A stretch of 64,000 nt of DNA from Streptomyces spirodelae (GTDB taxonomy: Bacteria; Actinomycetota; Actinomycetes; Streptomycetales; Streptomycetaceae): positions 1 through 64,000 of the forward strand of contig NZ_JAFFZN010000027.1 of the NCBI RefSeq assembly GCF_017676385.1, given 5' to 3'. The position numbers and the translations under genes were made by a program. Within the stretch, counting starts at the first letter, position 1, and each line of letters begins with the position of its first letter. Below are positions 56,977 through 64,000 of the stretch, piece by piece. Under the pieces are notes generated by a model. The model did not search any database, was not told the origin of the DNA, and saw only the letters and a program-made list of their open reading frames with translations.

Positions 56977-57837
56977 TCAGCCCGGATGCCCCGCCCGGTC
57001 CAGGAAGCCCGCCAGGGTGGCGGTGAACCGGTGCGGGTCGTCGAACCAGGGGTAGTGGCCGGCGCCCGGCTGCACCACCAGAGTGGCGTCGGGGAACAGC
57101 GCGGCGAACTCCGTCACCGACCGCGGGGGACTGTTCAGGTCGTACTCCCCGGCGAGCAGCAGCGCGGGGACGGGACAGCGGGTGAGCGCCGCACGGGTCG
57201 CTTCCGGGTCGAAGGCGCCGTCGGCACCGAAGCGGGCGACAGCTTCGCTGTTGTCCGGTCGGCCGGCCGCGTGGTGCTGCTGAGCTGCAGCGTCCCAACG
57301 GCCGTAGAAGAAGGGCGCGATGGCCTCACCGTCGCCGTTCGCCCCCGCACCGTTCGCCCCCGCGGTGATCGCCTCCAACGCGGCGAAGGCCGCCGGAAAC
57401 CACGGCTCGTTCCGGCGGAGGCGCGCGAGATCGCGCCGCGTCTCGCCCGAGACCGTGATGCCGACAGCTCTCGTGCTGGGCCCGACCAGCGCGAGCCTGT
57501 CCACGTGTTCCGGGTACCGCGCCACGTACTGCGTCGCGATGTTCGTTCCGGCGGAGTGTCCGAGCAGATCCGTCCGGGGCAACCCGAGGTGCCGGCGCAG
57601 CGCCTCGACGTCGTCGGCCAGGCGATCGCACCGGTAGGAAGAGACGTCCTCGGGAATCGCGGAGCGGCCGGTGCCGCGGAGGTCCAGCAGGACCAGCCGC
57701 CGGTGCGCGGCCAGTCCGCCCAGGTCGCCGAGGTAGCGGGAGTCCGTGGGGCCTCCCGGGACGCAGATGACCGGGGCGCCGTGGCCGAGCGTGCGGTAGG
57801 CGAGCCGGGTTCCGTCGGGTGCGCAGAAGGTGGGCAT
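56977..57837 (-). CDS. Alpha/beta hydrolase (proline iminopeptidase-like)
   Basis: A 286-residue serine hydrolase. The nucleophile elbow is LLGHSAGTNIA, the oxyanion HGxP-like loop is CVPGGPTDS, the acid is in LLAGEYDLNSP, and the His in PGAGHYPWFDDP. A repeated Gly/Ala/Asn segment (ANGAGANGDG) sits in the lid. ATG at MPTFCAPDG. It is divergent from a HTH gene, with the operator overlapping both promoters, so it is probably regulated by it. Confidence 0.9.
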   Translation of the reverse strand: MPTFCAPDGTRLAYRTLGHGAPVICVPGGPTDSRYLGDLGGLAAHRRLVLLDLRGTGRSAIPEDVSSYRCDRLADDVEALRRHLGLPRTDLLGHSAGTNIATQYVARYPEHVDRLALVGPSTRAVGITVSGETRRDLARLRRNEPWFPAAFAALEAITAGANGAGANGDGEAIAPFFYGRWDAAAQQHHAAGRPDNSEAVARFGADGAFDPEATRAALTRCPVPALLLAGEYDLNSPPRSVTEFAALFPDATLVVQPGAGHYPWFDDPHRFTATLAGFLDRAGHPG

Positions 57838-57862
57838 GCCCTGCACCGTGGCACCTATAACA

Positions 57863-57950
57863 CGGTTGTACAACCGGGTTATGGTCCGTTGTCCCTCGAT
57901 CGAGGAATCGGCCGGGAAACCACTGGCCTGGGTGTATAACCGGGCTATGG
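57863..57950. promoter_or_regulatory. Repeated operator between hydrolase and HTH genes
   Basis: CGGTTGTACAACCG (57863-57876) is a perfect palindrome extended by ATAAC/GTTAT flanks. GTACAACCGGGTTATGG (57868-57884) recurs as GTATAACCGGGCTATGG (57934-57950) with 15 of 17 matches; the second copy covers the HTH start codon and a TATAAC -10. This looks like an autoregulatory site pair. Confidence 0.7.
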
Positions 57951-58672
57951 CAGCCGACGACACCCTGAGCACTCCGCCACCCGGTCCCTCGACCCCGACC
58001 GTCCCCGAGACGCTCTCCGAAGAGCAGGCCGAGCGGATGTTCGCCGAAATGAACGAGATCATCCGTGCGGGCGAGGAAACGCGGAGACTGCGCACCGAGA
58101 TGATCAGGCTGCTCGCCCGCTCCGGCTGGAGCCAGGAGAAGATCGCCCAGCTCGCCGGCATGAGTCAGCCCGCGGTGTCCAAGCAGGTGACGAAGTACAA
58201 GTCCGACCGCTCGGCGGACACCCCGCCCCCCACGGTGGACCTCTCCCTCGACCAGAACGACACACCCTGGCTCGAAGGACGGCTGTGGGGACTCGCCGAG
58301 GAGATCTCCGCCGCCGGCCCCGACAGCGCCCGCTGTACGCGTTTCCTCCACGCGATCGCCCGGGGAAGGAAGCGGTTCACACCGCAGACCGTCGACGAGC
58401 TGCGGCGCCTGGTCGAGGACGACCTGCTACGGCATCGGACGGAGCTGCCCGGCGGCTACCGCGCGGCGTACGACAGGATCAGCCGCGGCCTCGACGTCCC
58501 AGCCCCGGTCTCGCCCCCGGGCCCGACCTCGTCCCCCGCCCCGGTCTCGCCCCCCGGCCTGGTTCCGACCCCAGGGCAGCCCGGGACAGCCGCCACTGCC
58601 CCCGCACCGGCCTCGGTGCGCCGCGCCCTCGCCCGCCAGGTCCAACGCGACCACCTCAGGCACAGCGGCTGA
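57947..58672 (+). CDS. HTH regulator, autoregulated
   Basis: A 241-residue protein. A coiled-coil-like helix (EEQAERMFAEMNEIIRAGEE) precedes a sigma-region-4/XRE-type helix-turn-helix (SGWSQEKIAQLAGMSQPAVS). The middle segment (RFLHAIARGRKRFTPQTVDE) is helical; the tail is Pro/Ala-rich with APVSPPGP repeats. ATG at 57947 sits inside the operator copy. TATAAC with 6 nt to the ATG suggests a leaderless message. Targets are itself and the hydrolase by inference. Confidence 0.82.
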   Translation: MAADDTLSTPPPGPSTPTVPETLSEEQAERMFAEMNEIIRAGEETRRLRTEMIRLLARSGWSQEKIAQLAGMSQPAVSKQVTKYKSDRSADTPPPTVDLSLDQNDTPWLEGRLWGLAEEISAAGPDSARCTRFLHAIARGRKRFTPQTVDELRRLVEDDLLRHRTELPGGYRAAYDRISRGLDVPAPVSPPGPTSSPAPVSPPGLVPTPGQPGTAATAPAPASVRRALARQVQRDHLRHSG

Positions 58673-58684
58673 TCCCGGGAGGGC

Positions 58685-59986
58685 TCAGCGGCGGGCGTGA
58701 CGGCCGCGGCCGGGGCGGTTCTGGGGGGCCGACGGGTCCTGCGGCGGGGCGGGCGGGCCCTGCTGACCCGCTCCCTCGTCGTACGGGCTGTACGAAGCGT
58801 CGTCGTACGGGGCCGCCCCGTGCGGGCCGCCGTGCCCGTGCGGGCCGCCGTGCCCCTGCGGTGCTCCCGCGCCCTGTCCCGCACCCGCGACCGGACCCGC
58901 GCCGGGGGGCGCGCCCGCGCTGCCGCCGTACGGAGCCTGACCGGGTGCCGGTGCGTGAGCCTGCGGAGTGCCGCCGTGTGCGCCGTAGGGAACCTCCGGC
59001 GGGAGCGGGAGCGAGTGGCCGTCGCCGTATGGGGCACCGGGAGGCATCGAGCCCTCGGGCCGCTGCCCGTAGCCGGGGTTCGGGCCGTGCCCGGGTGCGG
59101 GGGCGTGCCCGGGGTTCGGGCCGTAGCCGGGGGCCGGTGCATGGCCGGGGGCCGGTGCACGTCCCCCCTGCTGGCCACCATGACCGGGACCGTGGGCGCC
59201 AGGTGTGCCCTGGTGATGGGTCGGCGCGCCGTAGCCGGAGCCGCCGTAGCCGGAGGTGCCGTAGGGGGTGGCGGGGGCGCCCGGCGCACCAGGCGCGCCC
59301 GGTGCCGCGGGGTGGCTCTCGGCCTGTGCCGCGCCCTCCTGGACCTCGGACTGAGCCGATCCACCGCCGCCCTTGCGGCGGTTCCGCAGGTACTCGATGA
59401 CGATCGGGACGACCGACAGCAGGACGATGCCGATCAGGATCGTCTCGATGTGCTCGTGCACGAAGTCGATCTGTCCCAGCGCGGCGCCCAGCAGGGTGAC
59501 ACCTGCGCCCCACAGCGTGCCACCAATGATGTTGAAGATGACGAAGGACCGGTATTGCATCCTGCTGACACCGGCGATGATCGGGGTGAACGTCCGCACG
59601 ATCGGTACGAAACGGGCCAGGACCAGGGACTTCGGGCCGTGCTTCTCGAAGAACTCGTGCGCCTTCTCGACGTTCTCCTGCTTGAAGAACCGCGAGTCCG
59701 GCCGCTTGAAGAGCGTGGGCCCCACTTTCTTGCCGAACAGATAGCCGGCCTGGTCGCCCAGCACGGCGGCGACCACCACCAGCAGGCACACCAGCCACAG
59801 CGGCGCGTGAAGCTGGTCGGTGACGATCAGGAGCCCCGTGGTGAACAGCAGCGAGTCGCCGGGCAGGAAGAAGCCGATGAGCAGGCCCGACTCCGCGAAG
59901 ACGATCGCGAGGATCCCGGCAAGGCCGAACGTCTGGATCAGGAAGTCCGGATCCAGCCAGCTGGGTCCTAGTGCGAGGTTGGTCAC
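58685..59986 (-). CDS. DedA-family membrane protein with long Gly/Pro/His tail
   Basis: A 433-residue protein. Residues 1-205 are a DedA/SNARE-associated domain: FAESGLLIGFFLPGDSLLFT, DQAGYLFGKKVG, FARFVPIVRTFTPIIAGVS-like (ARFVPIVRTFTPIIAGVSRM) and several membrane helices. DedA proteins are thought to flip undecaprenyl phosphate or other lipids. The remaining ~220 residues are Gly/Ala/Pro/His/Tyr repeats (APAPGHAPAPGYGPNPGH), far longer than the usual 200-residue family. GTG start after AGGAG. Confidence 0.88.
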   Translation of the reverse strand: MTNLALGPSWLDPDFLIQTFGLAGILAIVFAESGLLIGFFLPGDSLLFTTGLLIVTDQLHAPLWLVCLLVVVAAVLGDQAGYLFGKKVGPTLFKRPDSRFFKQENVEKAHEFFEKHGPKSLVLARFVPIVRTFTPIIAGVSRMQYRSFVIFNIIGGTLWGAGVTLLGAALGQIDFVHEHIETILIGIVLLSVVPIVIEYLRNRRKGGGGSAQSEVQEGAAQAESHPAAPGAPGAPGAPATPYGTSGYGGSGYGAPTHHQGTPGAHGPGHGGQQGGRAPAPGHAPAPGYGPNPGHAPAPGHGPNPGYGQRPEGSMPPGAPYGDGHSLPLPPEVPYGAHGGTPQAHAPAPGQAPYGGSAGAPPGAGPVAGAGQGAGAPQGHGGPHGHGGPHGAAPYDDASYSPYDEGAGQQGPPAPPQDPSAPQNRPGRGRHARR

Positions 59987-60499
59987 GGAAGGCTCCTGAT
60001 CAGGGCGCGCGGGACTGGATGTCTCGCCCGGGGGCCGGGCGGAGGCGCGGAGACGGCACGCGGGCGGTGTCGGACGCTACACGCTACCAACGCGGGTCCC
60101 CTCCCCACGCGTTCCCGAGCCCGCAGGACCGGCCGTACCCGTCCTGTCGGGCGGTACCCGCCGGGACGAGAACACCGGACCGTCATGACGACGACGAGCA
60201 CGAGCACCCGCCCCTCCCCCGGCACCTACACCCCGAGTACGCGCCACGACCGCGAGTACGCGCACAGACGTTCCCTCCGGGCCCGGCGACCGCTAGCTTC
60301 CCTCTGACCGAGTCCGCGCGTCCGTATGCCGGACGCCACCGGACTCGGAGCACTACGGAGCGTCCGAGCACCACAGGGCGCGCCGGGCAACAGACCGCAC
60401 TCCGAGCACCACAGCAGTTCGAGCACCACAGCACCAGAGAGCACGAAGAGCGCACCAGAGCACCACACGTCGACAGCCGTTCCCGAAAGGACCACGACT
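59987..60499. other. Spacer with five GAGCACCACA direct repeats
   Basis: About 510 bp before the M28 gene. GAGCACTACG (60348) and GAGCACCACA at 60366, 60404, 60421 and 60458 are irregularly spaced direct repeats in the presumed leader. A 40-codon ORF at about 60185 has partial coding bias but no strong ribosome-binding site. Promoters not assigned. Confidence 0.5.
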
Positions 60500-62239
60500 G
60501 TGTCCGTACCGCTCCGCTCCGCCCGCTCCCCGCACGCGCTGCGCAGGAGATCCATGGCGGCTCTGGCCGCCACAGCCCTGGCCACCCCGCTGCTGCTCGT
60601 CTCGTCCACGACAGCGGGCGCCACGACAGCGGGTGCCACCGCCACCACCGCCACCACCGCCGAGCAGACAGCCCAGCGCTCCGCCGGGCAGTCCGCCGAG
60701 TCCACCGTCCGGCAGTCCGCGAAACAGGGCGACAAGCTCGCCAGGAAGCTGGTCCGGCGCACCAGCGGCCACGGTGCCATGAGGCATCTGCGGGCCTTCA
60801 GCGGCATCGCGCAGTACAGCGACGGCAACCGGGCCGCGGGCACCAAGGGCCACGACCGTTCCGCGCACTACGCCGGCGCCCTCCTCAAGGCGGCCGGCTA
60901 CAAAGTCACGTACCAGAAGTTCGAGTTCACCTTCCGCGAGACCCTCGCGGAGAAGCTCAGCGTGCTCACCCCGGACCAGCGCGACGTCCCCATCACGCTG
61001 ATGTCGTACACCAAGAGCACCCCTGAGGGCGGTATCGAGGCACCCGTGACGGCGGCACCGGTCGACGCCGACGGTTCCAACGGCTGCGAGGCCGGCGACT
61101 TCGCCCAGGGCACGTACGACGGCAAGATCGCCCTGATCAAGCGGGGTGGCTGCACCTTCGCGCAGAAGCAGGCCAACGCCGCCGACGCGGGCGCGGTCGG
61201 CGCGGTGATCTACAACAACGAGGACGGCGCGCTCAACGGCACCCTCGGTGACCCGGCCGCCGCCCGCATTCCCACCGGCGGCATCACCAAGGCCGACGGC
61301 GAGGCACTCGCCGAGCAGGTGGCCAAGGGGGAGGTCACCGTGAACCTGGAGGTGCGGGAGCACCAGGAGCAGCGCACCACCCACAACGTCCTCGCCGAGA
61401 CCCGTGGCGGCGACCCGGACAACACCGTGATGCTCGGCGCTCACCTGGACTCCGTCCCCGAGGGCCCCGGCCTCAACGACAACGGCTCCGGCTCTGCGGG
61501 CGTCCTGGAGACGGCTCTCCAGCTGGCCAAGGCCGACCACAAGGGCAAGCACGCCAACAAGGTGCGCTTCGCGCTGTGGAGCGCCGAGGAGCTGGGCCTG
61601 CTCGGCGCCGAGCACTACGTCGAGAATCTGCCGGCCGCCGAACGTGCGAAGATCTCGCTCTATCTCAACTTCGACATGATCGCGAGCCCCAACTACGGGA
61701 TGTTCGCCTTCGACGGTGACGACTCCGACGGCACGGGCGCCGGCCCGGGCCCGGACGGCTCGGCGAAGCTGGAGAAGGACCTGGTGGACTTCTTCGCCAC
61801 CCGTGACGTGCCCATCCGGGGCACCGACTTCACGGGCCGCTCGGACTACGGCCCCTTCATCGAGGTGGGCATCCCCGCGGGCGGCACGTTCACCGGGGCC
61901 GAGGGCATCAAGACCGCCGAGCAGCAGAAGCTGTGGGGCGGTACGGCGGGAGTGGCCTACGACAACTGCTACCACCAGGTCTGCGACACGCTGAAGAACA
62001 TCAACGCCCGCGCCCTCGATGAAAACGTCAAGGCGATCGCCAACGCGGTCGGCCACTACGCCTGGGACACCAGCGGACTGCCCCGGGGTACCGACCGCCC
62101 GACCGCCCAGCAGCCGACCACCCAGCGGCTGACCGCCGAGCAGGGAGCCGGCGCCGCAAAGGGCGACTCGGCCGACGGTTCCGACGCGGCGTCCCGGCCG
62201 GTCACCGGCCCGTACAAGGGCGCGCGTCTGATCCGCTGA
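60500..62239 (+). CDS. Secreted M28 aminopeptidase with PA domain
   Basis: A 579-residue exported zinc peptidase. GTG follows GAAAGGAC; the signal peptide has basic SPHALRRR and hydrophobic AALAATALATPLLLVSS. A protease-associated domain (about 150-290) includes GKIALIKRGGCTFAQK. The M28 core has zinc ligands in GAHLDSVPEGPGLNDNGSG and catalytic Glu in WSAEELGLLGAEHYV, then YLNFDMIASPNYG and FTGRSDYGPFIE, with NCYHQVCDT as last ligand. It resembles the Streptomyces SGAP-type aminopeptidase. A terminator-like palindrome follows. Confidence 0.93.
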   Translation: MSVPLRSARSPHALRRRSMAALAATALATPLLLVSSTTAGATTAGATATTATTAEQTAQRSAGQSAESTVRQSAKQGDKLARKLVRRTSGHGAMRHLRAFSGIAQYSDGNRAAGTKGHDRSAHYAGALLKAAGYKVTYQKFEFTFRETLAEKLSVLTPDQRDVPITLMSYTKSTPEGGIEAPVTAAPVDADGSNGCEAGDFAQGTYDGKIALIKRGGCTFAQKQANAADAGAVGAVIYNNEDGALNGTLGDPAAARIPTGGITKADGEALAEQVAKGEVTVNLEVREHQEQRTTHNVLAETRGGDPDNTVMLGAHLDSVPEGPGLNDNGSGSAGVLETALQLAKADHKGKHANKVRFALWSAEELGLLGAEHYVENLPAAERAKISLYLNFDMIASPNYGMFAFDGDDSDGTGAGPGPDGSAKLEKDLVDFFATRDVPIRGTDFTGRSDYGPFIEVGIPAGGTFTGAEGIKTAEQQKLWGGTAGVAYDNCYHQVCDTLKNINARALDENVKAIANAVGHYAWDTSGLPRGTDRPTAQQPTTQRLTAEQGAGAAKGDSADGSDAASRPVTGPYKGARLIR

Positions 62240-62260
62240 ACCACCGTCCCGCGCACCAGT

Positions 62261-62297
62261 GCGCCTCGTTGTCCACAGCCTGTGGACAACGAGGCGC
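62261..62297. terminator. 37-bp perfect palindrome of two DnaA boxes
   Basis: GCGCCTCGTTGTCCACAG, one central C, then its exact reverse complement. Each arm contains TTGTCCACA (62269-62277) or TGTGGACAA (62281-62289), exact Streptomyces-consensus DnaA boxes. It lies 22 bp after the peptidase stop and could terminate transcription, bind DnaA, or both. Confidence 0.7.
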
Positions 62298-62565
62298 CCG
62301 CCCGGGTCGACCGTGCCGCCGCCGTACGGCACACCCGCGGTACGCCGCGGCCCCACTGTCGGCCCCACCACCCACGGCGCCGCCGTCGGCCCCACCCGCG
62401 ACACACCCATGAGCCCACCCCGACCCCGCCCGCGGCTCGCCGCGAGCGGTCTCCACCGTCCGCCCACGATCTGCCCACTTTCTCCGCGCTTTACCGGGAA
62501 ATCACCCGGATTGCACCAGCGGCACAGGGCTGCGCCCGGTACCGGTGGCCCGGTAGGCTTTCCGT
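62298..62565. other. Spacer with a leaderless-type -10
   Basis: No gene is seen. TAGGCT at 62554-62559 is followed by TTCCGT and the GTG at 62566, the same 6-nt spacing seen elsewhere. Upstream sequence is CCGCC-rich with nothing else recognisable. Confidence 0.45.
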
Positions 62566-62862
62566 GTGATCTTCAAGCGAATCGGAAACGGGCGGCCGTA
62601 CCCCGACCATGGCCGGGAGAGCACCCGTCAGTGGGCGGATGTGGCCCCGCGCCCGGTGCGCCTTGACCAGCTCGTCACCACCAAGGGCCAGCTCGACCTC
62701 GAGACGCTGCTCGCAGAGGACTCGACGTTCTACGGCGACCTGTTCGCCCACGTCGTGAAGTGGCAGGGCGACCTGTACCTGGAGGACGGGCTGCACCGCG
62801 CGGTGCGCGCGGCGCTCCAGCAGCGCCAGGTGCTGCACGCGCGCGTCCTCGAACTGGACTGA
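62566..62862 (+). CDS. Small conserved actinobacterial protein
   Basis: A 98-residue soluble protein (MIFKRIGNGRPYPDHGRES...). It ends in ALQQRQVLHARVLELD. The segment YGDLFAHVVKWQGDLYLEDG resembles ParB/Srx-like folds in small actinobacterial proteins. Function unknown; often found near a LytR_C gene and upp. GTG start, leaderless. Confidence 0.8.
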   Translation: MIFKRIGNGRPYPDHGRESTRQWADVAPRPVRLDQLVTTKGQLDLETLLAEDSTFYGDLFAHVVKWQGDLYLEDGLHRAVRAALQQRQVLHARVLELD

Positions 62863-62984
62863 TCCACCTCGTTCCGCCCCCGGTCCGCCCCTTCCGGGCA
62901 CACACATTCCCCCATTCGGGTACGTGTTTGTAGGCGTATCGAGAAGCCATTGATCATCTAGTAGGCAGTTCTGCCTGCGGCTAC

Positions 62985-62990
62985 TACCCT
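62985..62990 (+). promoter_or_regulatory. -10 of the leaderless lytR_C-like gene
   Basis: TACCCT is followed by GCGCAC and the ATG at 62997. Upstream TAGGCAG and CTGCCTG form a short inverted repeat (62962-62978). Confidence 0.5.
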
Positions 62991-62996
62991 GCGCAC

Positions 62997-63785
62997 ATGA
63001 GCATGCTCACTCCCCCAGACCTGGGCGGGAAGTACCGCATCAAGGGTGACCGTTACCCCCGGATGCGCAGGCCACGCAGGCGGGGGCGGCTCATCGCCGC
63101 CACGTTCGCCTCCGTGCTGGCCGTCGCGGTACTCGGGTGGGGCACGCTCCAGCTCGTCCACATCTTCTCCGACCCCGACCCGGTCGAGGCCGCCGGCCAC
63201 CCGACCGGACCCGCCAAGTGCGCCTCCCCGGCCGCCTCCGGGAACGCCGCAGCGACCGGCGGCAAGAACGCAGCGCTCGGCAACCGGAAGACGGACACCG
63301 ACGGGGGCAAGGCCGAAGCGGGAGAGGCCGAAGGAGGCAAGGCCGAGAAGGACGGGAAGAGGACCGCCGCGCAGAACGCAGCCGGGCGCGAACTTCCCCG
63401 GCCCGGCGACATCACCGTCAACGTCCTCAACGCCACCTCGCGCAACGGCCTGGCCAAGGACACCGCCGACGAGCTGAAGAAGCGGGGCTTCAAGATCGGC
63501 AAGATCGGCAACGCGTCCGCCGAGTTCGACGAGAAGGTCGAGAAAGCGGGCATCCTCATCGGCGCCCCCGGCTCCTCCACCTCGGACCGCCTCCAGGTCC
63601 TGGGCACCCAACTGGAGAACACCGAGACCCGGTACGACGAGCGCGACGGCAAGGACGTCGACCTCATCCTCGGTAAGGGCTTCGAGCACCTGGCGAAGAA
63701 GAAGGCGGCCACCGCGGCCCTCGCCGAACTGGCCGGCTCCCCGCACCCCGGAAAGTCCTCCTCGGCGTCCCCCGCCACCTGCTGA
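62997..63785 (+). CDS. LytR C-terminal domain membrane protein
   Basis: A 262-residue protein. A basic start (RMRRPRRRGR) and one membrane helix (LIAATFASVLAVAVLGWGTL) anchor it; an Ala/Gly/Lys/Glu linker leads to a LytR_C domain (ITVNVLNATSRNGLAKDTAD, ELKKRGFKIGKIGNA). Without the catalytic LCP domain it may be a cell-wall accessory or binding protein. Leaderless start. Confidence 0.88.
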   Translation: MSMLTPPDLGGKYRIKGDRYPRMRRPRRRGRLIAATFASVLAVAVLGWGTLQLVHIFSDPDPVEAAGHPTGPAKCASPAASGNAAATGGKNAALGNRKTDTDGGKAEAGEAEGGKAEKDGKRTAAQNAAGRELPRPGDITVNVLNATSRNGLAKDTADELKKRGFKIGKIGNASAEFDEKVEKAGILIGAPGSSTSDRLQVLGTQLENTETRYDERDGKDVDLILGKGFEHLAKKKAATAALAELAGSPHPGKSSSASPATC

Positions 63786-63858
63786 GCCGGTCTCGCGCGG
63801 AGCGAGGCCACCCGGTGCGACTGGGCCGACGACTGGGCCACTGGGCAGCCACCAGGTC

Positions 63859-63914
63859 ACCTGGGCACCTGGGCACCTGGGCACCTGGGCACCTGGGCAC
63901 CTGGGCACCTGGGC
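63859..63914. repeat. 8-bp tandem repeat (ACCTGGGC)7
   Basis: Seven perfect copies of ACCTGGGC between the convergent lytR_C-like and upp genes. Period 8 is not in frame with any gene. Flanking CCAGGTCAC and TAGGTCACCAGG suggest that larger hairpins form. Confidence 0.9.
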
Positions 63915-63936
63915 CACTAGGTCACCAGGCGAGGCC

Positions 63937-64000
63937 CTACCCGGCCGTGCCGTACATCCGGTCCCCGGCGTCGCCCAGGCCCGGCACGATGAAGCCCTGC
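63937..64000 (-). CDS. upp: Uracil phosphoribosyltransferase, 3' end only
   Basis: The last 20 codons and TAG stop are present. GFIVPGLGDAGDRMYG is the strongly conserved C-terminal uracil-binding segment of Upp, which makes UMP from uracil and PRPP. The remainder lies beyond the window edge. Confidence 0.92.
   Translation of the reverse strand, partial: QGFIVPGLGDAGDRMYGTAG

Noticed and set aside
60185..60307. 40-codon ORF beginning MTTTSTSTRPS
   Set aside because: Third positions are GC-rich at first, but there is no strong ribosome-binding site, the product is low-complexity and no homologue is recognised.

Overview
The window looks like chromosomal DNA of a Streptomyces or close relative. 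GC is very high with strong G/C at third codon positions, GTG starts are common, several genes appear leaderless, and the gene content is typical of the genus: AtrA-type TetR regulator, AfsR-like STAND regulator, NsdA-like TPR regulator, SpoIIE-type phosphatases, ECF sigma factors and a c-di-AMP riboswitch ahead of an M23 peptidase. From memory, the order MarR-MFS-phosphatase-Ndh-atrA-sigma-AfsR-like-AsnB-like-NsdA-like-LhgO-TrmB-PrsW follows the S. coelicolor region around atrA (SCO4118), and the right end reaches upp. I had no database to confirm this.

Layout. 0-6 kb: divergent MarR regulator and MFS exporter, a PAS/PP2C/HATPase regulator and a type II NADH dehydrogenase. 6-18.4 kb: a dense block of regulators (AtrA, a membrane-tethered sigma factor carrying a zinc-finger anti-sigma-like domain, a 1333-residue AfsR-like protein, an orphan asparagine-synthase-like protein with a degenerate PP-loop, a 1.5-kb stretch without a convincing gene, an NsdA-like regulator). 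18.5-22.9 kb: L-2-hydroxyglutarate oxidase, TrmB and a PrsW-type membrane protease. 22.9-28.35 kb: a segment of visibly lower GC and different codon use, with a PLD-DEAD/DEAH helicase-DUF3427-like protein, two NUDIX hydrolases, an XRE regulator and two tiny ORFs. It interrupts the conserved backbone and looks like a horizontally acquired, possibly defence-related cassette.

28.5-46 kb: PPOX-type flavoprotein, aldo/keto reductases, a riboswitch-controlled M23 peptidase, a second PP2C phosphatase, a DUF4232-type lipoprotein, a Ser/Thr kinase divergent from a leaderless ECF sigma factor, TetR/LysR/MFS regulator-transporter units, a sugar epimerase and a two-component system. 46.2-52.2 kb: three translationally coupled genes (GT2 glycosyltransferase, TIGR04282-type transferase, methyltransferase) facing a coupled pair (membrane protein and sulfite-oxidase-like molybdoenzyme with b-type membrane domain), then a polytopic glycosyltransferase-like protein; probably cell-surface glycoconjugate work under the neighbouring two-component system.

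52.4-64 kb: a short UvrA-like (DrrC-type) ABC protein, an SDR/cupin pair, a STAS anti-sigma antagonist, an alpha/beta hydrolase divergent from a HTH regulator with a clear repeated operator, a DedA protein, a secreted M28 peptidase ending at an unusual 37-bp palindrome made of two DnaA boxes, a small conserved protein, a LytR_C membrane protein and the 3' end of upp. Many proteins carry long low-complexity tails or linkers encoded by in-frame minisatellites. No tRNA, rRNA, CRISPR array, transposase or integrase was seen.
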